A DNA stretch of 24,159 nucleotides from Dehalococcoidia bacterium (GTDB lineage Bacteria; Chloroflexota; Dehalococcoidia; Dehalococcoidales; Fen-1064), in NCBI GenBank assembly GCA_003153955.1, contig PMCB01000102.1:12272-36430 (forward strand). Reading direction: 5' to 3'. Shown here in pieces: positions 1 through 6,980 of the stretch (position 1 is the first letter of the stretch; each line of letters begins with the position of its first letter). The position numbers and the translations under genes are program-made. The notes beneath the pieces are model-generated. The model worked only from the letters and a program-made list of their open reading frames with translations, had not been told where the DNA came from and did not search any database.

Positions 1-421
1 CTTTAGTAATGCCGAAAGGGGCATTCCCCTGTGTTTCTGTAGGGACAGGTTTCGAACTCGCCCGCCTGATTCCGGGGGAAAACACGGGTACGGTGGAATA
101 CCACAATTCACCCTCCAATTCGGCCGAAGGTACTTTTATTTCGGTAGACTTACATCGAAATAAAAGTACAAAGTCATTCCAATTTGGGCCGAAAACCCAA
201 ATCTCCTCTGGTCAATCCAAAAACGCAGAGTGCTTCCGCATACTTACTTTCAATAATAGTTTCGCGAAATTTCAAAATAAAAAAATATACCGGAATCTTT
301 GCGTTCGTCATGCTTCGTATCTTATAATAAATTTGTTAGCATCGCTAATAGTCAATGTATCAATGACAAATTAAATGTTTATTAAAGCAAAATTTATTCG
401 AAAATCAGAGGGAAACTGAAG
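1..421. other. Hairpin-rich non-coding region upstream of the first transporter
   Basis: I see no convincing gene here. A 121-codon open frame runs across most of it, but its composition (no family resemblance, no ribosome binding site, low-complexity end) argues against coding. Several short inverted repeats are visible: aatgcc/ggcatt (8-13 with 20-25), cctgt/acagg (28-32 with 45-49), a 14-bp repeat (130-169), atttggg/cccaaat (182-188 with 196-202), and ttagc/gctaa (336-348). A TATAAT hexamer lies at 323-328, but no good -35 box is placed upstream of it; it may still serve the transporter that starts at 422. The first 120 bases could be the end of a dispersed repeat or a structured RNA that begins outside the window. 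Confidence 0.5.
130..169. repeat. Perfect 14-bp inverted repeat with 12-nt loop
   Basis: The arm gtacttttatttcg at 130-143 is the exact reverse complement of 156-169, separated by 12 bases. The arms are AT-rich and no T-tract follows on either strand, so it does not look like an intrinsic terminator. A cruciform, an RNA hairpin or a dispersed-repeat unit are all possible. Confidence 0.8.
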
Positions 422-2125
422 ATGCAAGATATTTCCAAAAACTCCGGCGCTCACCGCGGTGGAATTGAATATAAATGGATTGCCCTTTCCAATACAACAC
501 TGTCTATCATGTTGGCTTTTATCAATACTACCAGCGTCCTGTTGGCTTTACCCGTTATTTTCCGGGGTATCGGCATTAACCCGCTGGCTCCCGGCAGCAG
601 CAATTATTTGTTATGGCTGCTCATGGGCTACATGCTGGTCACGGCTGTATTTGTCGTCGCTTTCGGGCGGTTGGGGGACATGTTCGGGCGGACGCGCATG
701 TATAATCTCGGGTTTGCCATCTTCACAATCGGTTCACTTTTATGCGCACTGACATGGAGCCACGGCACTGCCGGAGCTGTCGAGTTAATCCTTTTCCGGG
801 TTGTTCAGGGGATTGGCGGCGCTTTCCTCTTCGCTAACTCCGCGGCTATCCTCACCGATGCTTTCCCTGAAAATCAAAGGGGTATGGCCCTCGGGTTGAA
901 TCAAGTGGCCGGCATTGGCGGCTCATTCCTCGGAATTCTGGTCGGCGGTCTGCTCTCCCAGGCAGGATGGCGCTGGGTATTTCTGTTTAATGTCCCCATC
1001 GGTTTATTGGCAACAATCTGGGCATACCGGACGCTGCGTGAAGTCGGTACCACACAGAAGGAGCCCATTGACTGGTTTGGAAACCTTACGTTCGCTGCCG
1101 GTTTAACGATGGTGTTGATTGCCTTAATTTACGGCATCAATCCCAGCGCTCATTCGTTAATGAGCTGGACAACTCCTTTCGTTTTGAGCATGCTTATCGG
1201 TGGTGTAATTCTGCTTGCGGCCTTTATCATTATCGAGCAGCGTGTCAAAGCCCCCATGTTCCGGCTTGATTTGTTCCGCATTCGCGCCTTCGCTTCAAGC
1301 AGTGTTGCGACTCTGATGTCATCTTTGGCCCGCGGCGGATTTATGCTGATGCTGACTATCTGGCTGCAGGGAATATGGCTTCCGCTGCACGGCTACGATT
1401 TCCAGGTAACCCCGTTATGGGCCGGGATTTACATGATTCCGTCGAGTATCGGAATCCTGCTGCTCGGGCCGCTTTCCGGACGGTTATCGGACCGTTACGG
1501 CTCCCGTTATTTTGCTACCATCGCCATGATTCTCACTGCTGTGGGTTTTTTCTTGCTGTTGCTGCTGCCGGTTAATTTTAAATACCCGTTGTTCGCGGCA
1601 ATTATTTTTCTTGACGGTTTATCGATGGGAATGTTTATGGCCCCGAATACCGCGGCTATCATGAACAGTCTTCCGCCAAAGCATCGCGGCGCCGGTTCCG
1701 GCATGCGGGCCACTTTGATGAATGTTGGCAGTCCGATATCGATGGCGGTTATTTTTACCCTGATGGTCGTCGGGCTTAATGCCACGATGCCGGCTGCCCT
1801 GTATAACGGCCTGGTCCAGAATGGTATTCCCGCCGCGGTGGCTCATCAGGTAGCCGGCGCCCCTCCGGTTGGTTATCTCTTCGCTGCGTTCCTGGGGTAT
1901 AACCCGTTAGCAACGATGATTCCGGCCAACGTATTGAATGCTCTGCCGGCGGCTCAGGCCGCCAATATCACTTCCCGTGCTTTCTTCCCCGGATTAATCG
2001 ATACCGCTTTCCATCACGGTCTGGTTGAGGTCCTGATATTCGGCATCATTATGTGTCTTATCGGCGCGGCAGCTTCCTGGGTCCGCGGCGGCAAGTATAT
2101 CTATCACGAAAAAGGTGAGTCTTAG
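422..2125 (+). CDS. MFS transporter, DHA2 (EmrB/QacA-like) family, with large C-terminal loop
   Basis: This is a 567-residue membrane protein expected to export hydrophobic or amphipathic compounds by proton antiport. The family motif A is clear in the loop after TM2 (GRLGDMFGRTRMYNLGF). Motif C-like glycine/proline-rich helices follow, and the hydrophobic pattern fits 14 membrane segments. Residues about 452-540 form a long loop before the last helix (PPVGYLFAAFLGYNP, then FFPGLIDTAFHHGL). I associate this insertion with a DHA2 subgroup common in Actinobacteria. The TM1 motif LDxxxVxxALP reads FINTTSVLLALP, so the usual Asp is Asn35. The ATG is preceded by gagggaaac at suitable spacing. The gene converges on the ERG2-like gene, 89 bp away. 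The substrate is unknown. A paralogous transporter lies at the other end of the facing gene group. Confidence 0.93.
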   Translation: MQDISKNSGAHRGGIEYKWIALSNTTLSIMLAFINTTSVLLALPVIFRGIGINPLAPGSSNYLLWLLMGYMLVTAVFVVAFGRLGDMFGRTRMYNLGFAIFTIGSLLCALTWSHGTAGAVELILFRVVQGIGGAFLFANSAAILTDAFPENQRGMALGLNQVAGIGGSFLGILVGGLLSQAGWRWVFLFNVPIGLLATIWAYRTLREVGTTQKEPIDWFGNLTFAAGLTMVLIALIYGINPSAHSLMSWTTPFVLSMLIGGVILLAAFIIIEQRVKAPMFRLDLFRIRAFASSSVATLMSSLARGGFMLMLTIWLQGIWLPLHGYDFQVTPLWAGIYMIPSSIGILLLGPLSGRLSDRYGSRYFATIAMILTAVGFFLLLLLPVNFKYPLFAAIIFLDGLSMGMFMAPNTAAIMNSLPPKHRGAGSGMRATLMNVGSPISMAVIFTLMVVGLNATMPAALYNGLVQNGIPAAVAHQVAGAPPVGYLFAAFLGYNPLATMIPANVLNALPAAQAANITSRAFFPGLIDTAFHHGLVEVLIFGIIMCLIGAAASWVRGGKYIYHEKGES

Positions 2126-2214
2126 GCCCTGATTATTACTCAATGCGACAGCGTGCCGCCTGCGCTCAGAAACACGAGGCTGAAATAGTTTTTGTGCCGG
2201 TAGTCCATAATGGC

Positions 2215-2883
2215 TTATTTGAACCAGCGGATGTTTTTCTTCGGGATTTCTTTGACTTCAGGCGCCGGTTCCAGAGTCCGGGTGATTTTGTGCGAGACCC
2301 AGCTGACGGGTTTCGTAACCGGTTGCAGGATTTTTACTTTCTGGCCCCAGGCTTGCATGATCAGGTCGGTGTATAGACTGAAAGTTTGGACTACGGTTAA
2401 ATAATCTACGCAAATGAATATCTCTTCGGCTACTCCGAAAGGCATGCTGGCCGGAATATAACCTCGGGCGTATTCAACTGCCCAGACGCCGTTGGTGAAA
2501 TTCATGGCACGCGCCTGCCCCGGCCCAACGTAGATGCGGTCGCCGGGTTTATAAACCGTCTTTTCAAATTGACCTTCAGCGTAGTACCAGGTTTCCCCGT
2601 CGATGACTGTATCCCAGAATCCGGTGAAATGCCGTCCGGAATGGCCCTCAGACCCGATCGGGGTACCCCATATCATGATGTATTCGCTGGTGGACGCGTA
2701 ATAGAGCTTCATTTGAATCATCGCGCCGCCGGCGATACTGTATATCCACGGTTGCGAGAAATCGAGCGTATCCGGATAATAAACCGCCAGGGCTTTGGCG
2801 AAATCGTCAAACATCTGCGGCTTGGGTTTTCCCAGGCATGCTAAAGCACATTTGTGCACGATTTCGGGATCAAATTTAGGCAT
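2215..2883 (-). CDS. ERG2 / sigma-1 receptor family protein
   Basis: This protein of about 222 residues matches the ERG2_Sigma1R family, known from fungal C-8 sterol isomerase and the mammalian sigma-1 receptor. From the chosen ATG, the stretch ASTSEYIMIWGTPIG (63-77) is followed by EGHSGR (79-84), GFWDTVIDG (88-96), KPGDRIYVGPG (112-122) and WAVEYARGYIP (134-144). These match the human receptor block by block. E67, D91 and E137 correspond to human E102, D126 and E172, with identical spacing (24 and 46 residues). D126 and E172 are the ligand-pocket acids. The receptor's N-terminal membrane helix is missing, and about 40 extra basic residues follow the last conserved helices. The start ATG at 2883 has an ideal Shine-Dalgarno (AAGGGGTGA, 5 nt away); a GTG at 2892 would add three residues. 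The gene overlaps the SDR gene by 8 bp. Isomerase activity and substrate are inferred only. Confidence 0.9.
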   Translation of the reverse strand: MPKFDPEIVHKCALACLGKPKPQMFDDFAKALAVYYPDTLDFSQPWIYSIAGGAMIQMKLYYASTSEYIMIWGTPIGSEGHSGRHFTGFWDTVIDGETWYYAEGQFEKTVYKPGDRIYVGPGQARAMNFTNGVWAVEYARGYIPASMPFGVAEEIFICVDYLTVVQTFSLYTDLIMQAWGQKVKILQPVTKPVSWVSHKITRTLEPAPEVKEIPKKNIRWFK

Positions 2884-3721
2884 CGGAATCACCCCTTTTA
2901 TTCTTAATTCCCTTGCTTTTATCGAAGGGCCCGAACATTTTATCCATCGAGCCGCTGACGATGCGGATTACTTGAGCACGGGAAAGCATTTTCCCCATAA
3001 AAAAGTATCCCAGCCGGTTAGACTTCCCTGCAATCAGGCTGGGTCTTTTCCCCAGCGCATTCCACGCTTCAGTTACGGTTGGCTTAACATCCATCACCTT
3101 GACGAACCTGGCCGTTTTCGGCGAGTTAGCATCCCAGCCGGTTGTTTTTGTCGGCCCGGCCATGAACCCAAGCACGTCTATCCCATGTGGCCTAAGCTCA
3201 TACCATAAACTTTCCGCTATTATCAGGTTGTAGGCCTTTGTTCCAGCATAATTAGCACTGTAAGCTGTGCCGAACAACGCCGAACCGGATGAAAGAAAAA
3301 TAATCCCCCCTCGTTTACGTTCGGCCATTTTCCCGGCGAGGTGACGGGTTAAAATGAGACTCGCCCGGGAGTTGACCTGCAGCTGCTTTACAAGTTCGGC
3401 TTCGGTGAGGCTCAGAAACGGGGAGACTTTTGACAGGCTTGCGTTATTTATCAGCAAGCCGATTTCCAGGGAATCGGCGATAGGGGTAATTGCCTGTAAT
3501 GGATCTTCCCGGTTAAGGTCAACGGCAATGGTTCTGACTTCCACACCGTAAACATGTTTTAGCGAATCAGCCTCGGCCTGAAGTAAATTGGCATTCGTAG
3601 CAACCAGAACCGTATTGAGGCCGCGTTCGGCGCACTGCCTGGCAAATTCGGCACCCAGCCCCCGCGAAGCCCCTGTAATCAAAGCCCACGGCCCGTATCT
3701 CTTTAAGAAAGAAGTTGCCAC
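2876..3721 (-). CDS. Short-chain dehydrogenase/reductase (SDR), 17-beta-HSD-like
   Basis: This is a classical SDR of 281 residues, likely an NAD(P)H-dependent oxidoreductase of a hydroxyl/ketone group. The Rossmann dinucleotide motif TGASRGLG is at 16-23, the structural motif NNAS at 92-95, the catalytic Ser at 145 (SSGSA) and the YxxxK motif YAGTK at 158-162, with the usual 13-residue Ser-Tyr spacing. The phrase RTIAVDL and the overall arrangement resemble the hydroxysteroid/3-ketoacyl reductase subgroup (HSD17B12-like), but substrate cannot be read from sequence. The C-terminal 70 residues are basic with no further domain. Translation starts at GTG 3721 with GGGGGA about 9 nt upstream. The 3' end overlaps the ERG2-like gene by 8 bp, indicating co-translation. 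A promoter with a perfect TATAAT precedes the gene. Confidence 0.92.
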   Translation of the reverse strand: MATSFLKRYGPWALITGASRGLGAEFARQCAERGLNTVLVATNANLLQAEADSLKHVYGVEVRTIAVDLNREDPLQAITPIADSLEIGLLINNASLSKVSPFLSLTEAELVKQLQVNSRASLILTRHLAGKMAERKRGGIIFLSSGSALFGTAYSANYAGTKAYNLIIAESLWYELRPHGIDVLGFMAGPTKTTGWDANSPKTARFVKVMDVKPTVTEAWNALGKRPSLIAGKSNRLGYFFMGKMLSRAQVIRIVSGSMDKMFGPFDKSKGIKNKRGDSDA

Positions 3722-3758
3722 GGTTTATTTTCCCCCAGCCCTTGTCCGGGGTTTCTCC

Positions 3759-3786
3759 ATTATAACCTGAAGAATATATATGTTAG
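3759..3786 (-). promoter_or_regulatory. Promoter for the SDR-ERG2-like pair
   Basis: On the minus strand a perfect -10 hexamer TATAAT lies at 3759-3764. Upstream of it, after 16 bases, is CTAACA at 3781-3786, which matches four of six positions of the -35 consensus. Transcription would begin about 30 bases ahead of the GTG start at 3721. This suggests the SDR and ERG2-like genes can be expressed separately from the cyclase and transporter upstream. Confidence 0.5.
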
Positions 3787-3793
3787 CTATCTT

Positions 3794-3828
3794 AACACTT
3801 GAATTCACGTGTTTACAAGCTTTTGTAA
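3794..3828. promoter_or_regulatory. Two adjacent palindromes upstream of the SDR promoter
   Basis: The 20-mer at 3794-3813 is a palindrome centred on GAATTC with 18 of 20 positions symmetric (half-sites AACAC and GTGTT). It abuts a second inverted repeat, ttacaa/ttgtaa at 3813-3828 with a 4-nt loop. They sit immediately upstream of the candidate -35 box on the minus strand, where an activator or repressor dimer could bind. The function is inferred from position and symmetry only. Confidence 0.45.
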
Positions 3829-3847
3829 GAAGCCATTCGGGAATTAT

Positions 3848-4510
3848 CTAAATAACAGGCCGTAATACTGCCCGCACCGGCGAACCGTCATTATTCACGA
3901 TTCTTAAAGGCAGGCATATCAGGTCATAATTCCCCGCGCTTACCGCGGAAAGGTTCAGTCCTTCGAGGAGCCAAATCCCGGCTCCCAGTAGAATCTTGTG
4001 GGTCCCTGTCTGGCTGGCCGGGGCTCGCACCGACAGGTAATCCAGGCCGATTAAACTCAACCCCGCATCGGCCAGCACCTGCGCGGCCTCAGGTGAAATA
4101 TCCACAAAATCCTCGACAAAATTGTCTGTTTTCCAGCACCGCTCGGAATTAGTGGTTTTAAACAGAACCCGCTCGCCGCGTTTAAACGTGTATTGTTTCA
4201 GTTCTTCCGGTCTGACTGTCCTGGTATCCTTGATCTCGATCACCCTGGCCGGCCCGATGGCAATATCCAGCGGCATTTGGTCGATGGTTTTACCGTTGGC
4301 AATTCCGTGCCGGGGGGCATCCAGATGCGTCCCGGTGTGCACGCCGATATGCAAGGTGGTGTTGTTGCTGCCGTCGCCGCGTTCCATTGATGCCCTGTGC
4401 TCGATTCTTAATTTTTGCTCATTAGCAAAAACAGCCATGTCCTCCCGCAGCGGCACACTGACGTCGATCCAACCGGAACGGGTCTCATTGTTATTTGGTT
4501 TTAAGCTCAT
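3848..4510 (-). CDS. Cyclase family protein (kynurenine formamidase-like metal hydrolase)
   Basis: This 220-residue protein belongs to the cyclase/kynurenine-formamidase fold, whose members hydrolyse or cyclise amides, esters or lactones using bound metal. The diagnostic motif HxGTHxDxPxxH is intact as HTGTHLDAPRH at 58-68, giving metal ligands H58, H62, D64 and nearby H68. The family's second conserved segment reads LIGLDYLSV. Length is normal for the family. The ATG at 4510 has AGGAG about 7 nt upstream. It lies 52 bp downstream of a DHA2 transporter stop and 126 bp upstream of the SDR start, on the same strand. The actual substrate is unknown. There are no other tryptophan-degradation genes nearby, so kynurenine formamidase is not a safe call. 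Confidence 0.9.
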   Translation of the reverse strand: MSLKPNNNETRSGWIDVSVPLREDMAVFANEQKLRIEHRASMERGDGSNNTTLHIGVHTGTHLDAPRHGIANGKTIDQMPLDIAIGPARVIEIKDTRTVRPEELKQYTFKRGERVLFKTTNSERCWKTDNFVEDFVDISPEAAQVLADAGLSLIGLDYLSVRAPASQTGTHKILLGAGIWLLEGLNLSAVSAGNYDLICLPLRIVNNDGSPVRAVLRPVI

Positions 4511-4562
4511 TAAAATCTCCTGGTATTTGTATTTGCAGTGTCATTTTGTTATCACTAAAACC

Positions 4563-6002
4563 CTAATCGTGAGTAGTCGGCGGCGCGGAAGTATTGTTAA
4601 CTTTAGGCCCTCTCATCAAAGAAGGAATAATCGCTGCCAGCGCTACGAAACCGAGAATCAAACAGGCGTGATTTATCGACCTCAGAAAAATCGGAATTTC
4701 ATTCGAACTGATTAACTGTGAACTGCCGACTATCTGAGAAAGTTTATTGTACGGCATCACCAGTGTCATCAGCAGTAAAGAAAAAGGCACGCTGAGCACT
4801 GCGCCTGTTTGGTTTACCGTCATTCTGATGCCGTTTGCTACGCCGCGTTTCTCCGCTGGTACGGAACCCATTTCAGAACTGGAATTAGGTGAAGAGAACA
4901 TCGCCATCCCGAATCCGAACAAGGCCAGACTTACCAGTACTTCCCCGTAAGATGATTTTTGATTTAACGTTGAAAACCAGATCAGCGCCGCCGCGTTGAA
5001 GGCTAAACCTACTGAACATAAAATCCGGCTGCCGTATTTATCAGCCAGCCTGCCGCTGATCGGGCTGATAATAAAAATCAGGATTTCCATAGGAATCAGC
5101 AGCACGCCTGTTTTAGCCGCGCTGTACCCGAGTATCAGCTGCAGATAAAGCGACCGGAGAAACGGGCCGCAGCTGAACGCTAAGGAATTTAAGAAAGCGG
5201 CAAAATTACCGGCCGCAAACAGTCTTATCTTAAACAAACTCAGGTCGAGTGTGGGGAATTTTATGTGCAACTCCACGAAGATAACCGCGATGAAAAATGC
5301 TAGCCCGCAGGCGATAATGATAATATTCCGCTCCGAAAGCGGATCCCCTATCGCCAATCCGATTAAAATCGTTGCCAGTCCGATACAGTATAATATCGAC
5401 CCAGCCCAATCGAATTTTTGTCCTACCGGTTTCTGACTGATTTCTTTCAGGTGGGTATAGCTCCAGATTGACCCGAAAATTCCGATGGGTATGTTTACGA
5501 GGAATATCGATTGCCAGCCAAAGTAGGTTACCAGCACTCCGCCCAGCGTGTATCCGGCAATATTTCCCAGGTTTACGGCCATCACCGCCGTGCCCAGACC
5601 CATCCCGAGCTCCTTTTTAGGAAAAGCGTCGGTGATGATTGCCCCGCTGTTGGCCATCAGTAATGCGGCCCCTGCCCCTTGAAAAAACCGGAAAATCACC
5701 AGTTGGTCGCCGTTCCTGGATAGGGCGCAAAGCAGCGAACCAATGGTGAATATCACAAATCCCAAATTAAAAAGTCTGACCCTGCCGTACAAATCTCCAA
5801 GCCGCCCGAGCAAAACAAAAAGAATTACCATCATCAGCGTATATCCGGTGATAATCCATATACCGTGAACGATGCTGGCATGTAAATGCGCTAAAATCGT
5901 CGGCAATCCGATTACCACGATGCTGGCATCCAGGTTTGCCATGAAAGTTCCCACACTGGCAGCCATTAAGGCTGTCCATTTATAATCTAACGGTTTTTTC
6001 AC
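4563..6002 (-). CDS. MFS transporter, DHA2 (EmrB/QacA-like) family
   Basis: This 479-residue drug:H+ antiporter-type protein begins directly with the family TM1 motif LDASIVVIGLP (Asp25 present). Motif A is GRLGDLYGRVRLFNLGF, and the protein ends shortly after its last helix. It shares blocks with the transporter at 422-2125 (FTIGSLLCAL; NSGAIITDAFP versus NSAAILTDAFP) but lacks that protein's long C-terminal loop, so the two are diverged family members rather than a recent duplication. The start codon is GTG at 6002, with only a weak ribosome binding site (GAAAGTGAG). It is the first gene of a leftward group with the cyclase and probably the SDR-ERG2-like pair. Efflux or uptake of the compound handled by those enzymes is a reasonable inference. 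Confidence 0.92.
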   Translation of the reverse strand: MKKPLDYKWTALMAASVGTFMANLDASIVVIGLPTILAHLHASIVHGIWIITGYTLMMVILFVLLGRLGDLYGRVRLFNLGFVIFTIGSLLCALSRNGDQLVIFRFFQGAGAALLMANSGAIITDAFPKKELGMGLGTAVMAVNLGNIAGYTLGGVLVTYFGWQSIFLVNIPIGIFGSIWSYTHLKEISQKPVGQKFDWAGSILYCIGLATILIGLAIGDPLSERNIIIIACGLAFFIAVIFVELHIKFPTLDLSLFKIRLFAAGNFAAFLNSLAFSCGPFLRSLYLQLILGYSAAKTGVLLIPMEILIFIISPISGRLADKYGSRILCSVGLAFNAAALIWFSTLNQKSSYGEVLVSLALFGFGMAMFSSPNSSSEMGSVPAEKRGVANGIRMTVNQTGAVLSVPFSLLLMTLVMPYNKLSQIVGSSQLISSNEIPIFLRSINHACLILGFVALAAIIPSLMRGPKVNNTSAPPTTHD

Positions 6003-6521
6003 GTAATCTCACTTTCCAAATCTTGTTTTCTCCGCGACTGGTGCAAGACAAAATTAGATATGCCTGTCAGGGGGGTATCCTGGCTATTTTCGTATTGAGT
6101 GATAATTGGATATTAATATTCTCATAAGAGAATCAGCGTTGTGTCGATTAAAACCTGATGGAATACCGGTTCACTTTAAAAGGCTATCCATGTCCCCATG
6201 CATGGAGTCAAACAGCTAGTGTGCATATCTTGAGTATAGAACTTTCAATTTTCCATTTACAAATCGTTAATTTCGGTTTTACGGATAAATGGATAATGAA
6301 GTATCGTTTCAATTGCCTGAGAGTATGAACTCACAATCATGTATCCCAAATAATATTTCTTGTCGCATTTGTAATTAATTTGTTATGTTTTCTATCAATT
6401 ATTTATCACCCTGACATGATTTGTGCATTAAACTGCATGAGGAGAATCTTTTAAGCAAAGGCAAACCTGGAAACTTTGTCCGGACGGCAAATCCGGCATT
6501 GAACGTAAGAGGAGAACTACA
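6003..6521. other. Divergent intergenic region between transporter and rpiB
   Basis: No gene is supported in these 519 bases, which carry the control regions of the leftward transporter group and the rightward rpiB operon. Visible structure includes atattaatat (6110-6119), a perfect hairpin attctc-ataa-gagaat (6118-6133), and short stems caaag/ctttg (6456-6460 with 6474-6478) and ccgga/tccgg (6480-6484 with 6492-6496) just before the rpiB ribosome binding site. I found no clear consensus promoter and no riboswitch that I recognise. Confidence 0.5.
6460..6496 (+). repeat. Near-identical direct repeat in the rpiB leader
   Basis: GGCAAACCTGG (6460-6470) recurs as GGCAAATCCGG (6486-6496), with 9 of 11 bases identical and 26 bp start to start. 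Both copies fall within the short hairpins before the rpiB start, so they could be protein-binding sites on DNA or part of an RNA control element for the Mg2+ transport operon. Confidence 0.5.
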
Positions 6522-6980
6522 ATGCGAGTGGGCATTTCTTGCGATCACGGCGGATTCGAGTTGAAGGAATATCTGATATTAGCCCTCAGAAACGCCGACT
6601 ACGAAGTTGTTGACTACGGAGCAAAAGCACTGAATCCGGAGGATGATTTTCCTGATTTTGTGTTACCAATGGCCAGAGCGGTGGCTGGCGGTGAAGTCAG
6701 TCGCGGTTTGGCTATTTGTGAAAGTGGGGTCGGAGCATGTATTGCGGCCAATAAAGTGCCGGGTGTCCGCGCCGCATTAATCGCGGATTCATTCTCTGCG
6801 CATCAGGGTGTAGAAGATGACAATATGAATGTGCTTTGTCTGGGAGGACAGGTTACGGGACAAGCACTGGCATGGGACCTGGTTCAGGCATTCCTGGGTT
6901 CAAACTTTAAAGACCTTGAGCGATTCAGACGTCGTCTCGCGAAAATATCAGTGTTGGAACATAAGGTAAGTACACAATGA
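6522..6980 (+). CDS. rpiB: RpiB/LacA/LacB-family sugar-phosphate isomerase
   Basis: This 152-residue protein is a clear RpiB-type aldose-ketose isomerase, expected to interconvert ribose 5-phosphate and ribulose 5-phosphate in the pentose phosphate pathway. Diagnostic segments are CDHGGFELKEYL near the N terminus, AICESGVGACIAANKVPGVRAAL in the middle, and EDDNMNVLCLGGQVTG. Cys66 lies at the catalytic-base position of E. coli RpiB, and the anion-hole glycine loop follows it. The C-terminal FRRRLAKI is also typical. The ATG has AGAGGAG about 8 nt upstream. The last codon and stop overlap the start of the Mg2+ ATPase gene (ATGA), so the two are translationally coupled. Related LacA/LacB isomerases act on other sugar phosphates and cannot be excluded. 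Confidence 0.93.
   Translation: MRVGISCDHGGFELKEYLILALRNADYEVVDYGAKALNPEDDFPDFVLPMARAVAGGEVSRGLAICESGVGACIAANKVPGVRAALIADSFSAHQGVEDDNMNVLCLGGQVTGQALAWDLVQAFLGSNFKDLERFRRRLAKISVLEHKVSTQ

Noticed and set aside
35..110. tRNA or tmRNA 3' end on the minus strand, because of a GTTCGAAACC-like stretch
   Set aside because: The bases flanking the putative T-loop do not form a T-stem, and no matching acceptor or anticodon arm is present.
9..374. 121-codon open frame at the window start as a protein gene
   Set aside because: No ribosome binding site, no recognisable domain, and it crosses a perfect inverted repeat and other hairpins; the region looks non-coding.
3848..4510. Kynurenine formamidase (KynB)
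   Set aside because: Only the broad cyclase-family motif is visible, and no other kynurenine-pathway gene lies nearby.
6450..6521. Cyclic-di-GMP (GEMM-I) riboswitch before rpiB, because of AAGGCAAACC
   Set aside because: The second conserved half (GGGACGCAAAGCC) and the P1b stem with GNRA loop are not in place, and there is no room for the second arm.
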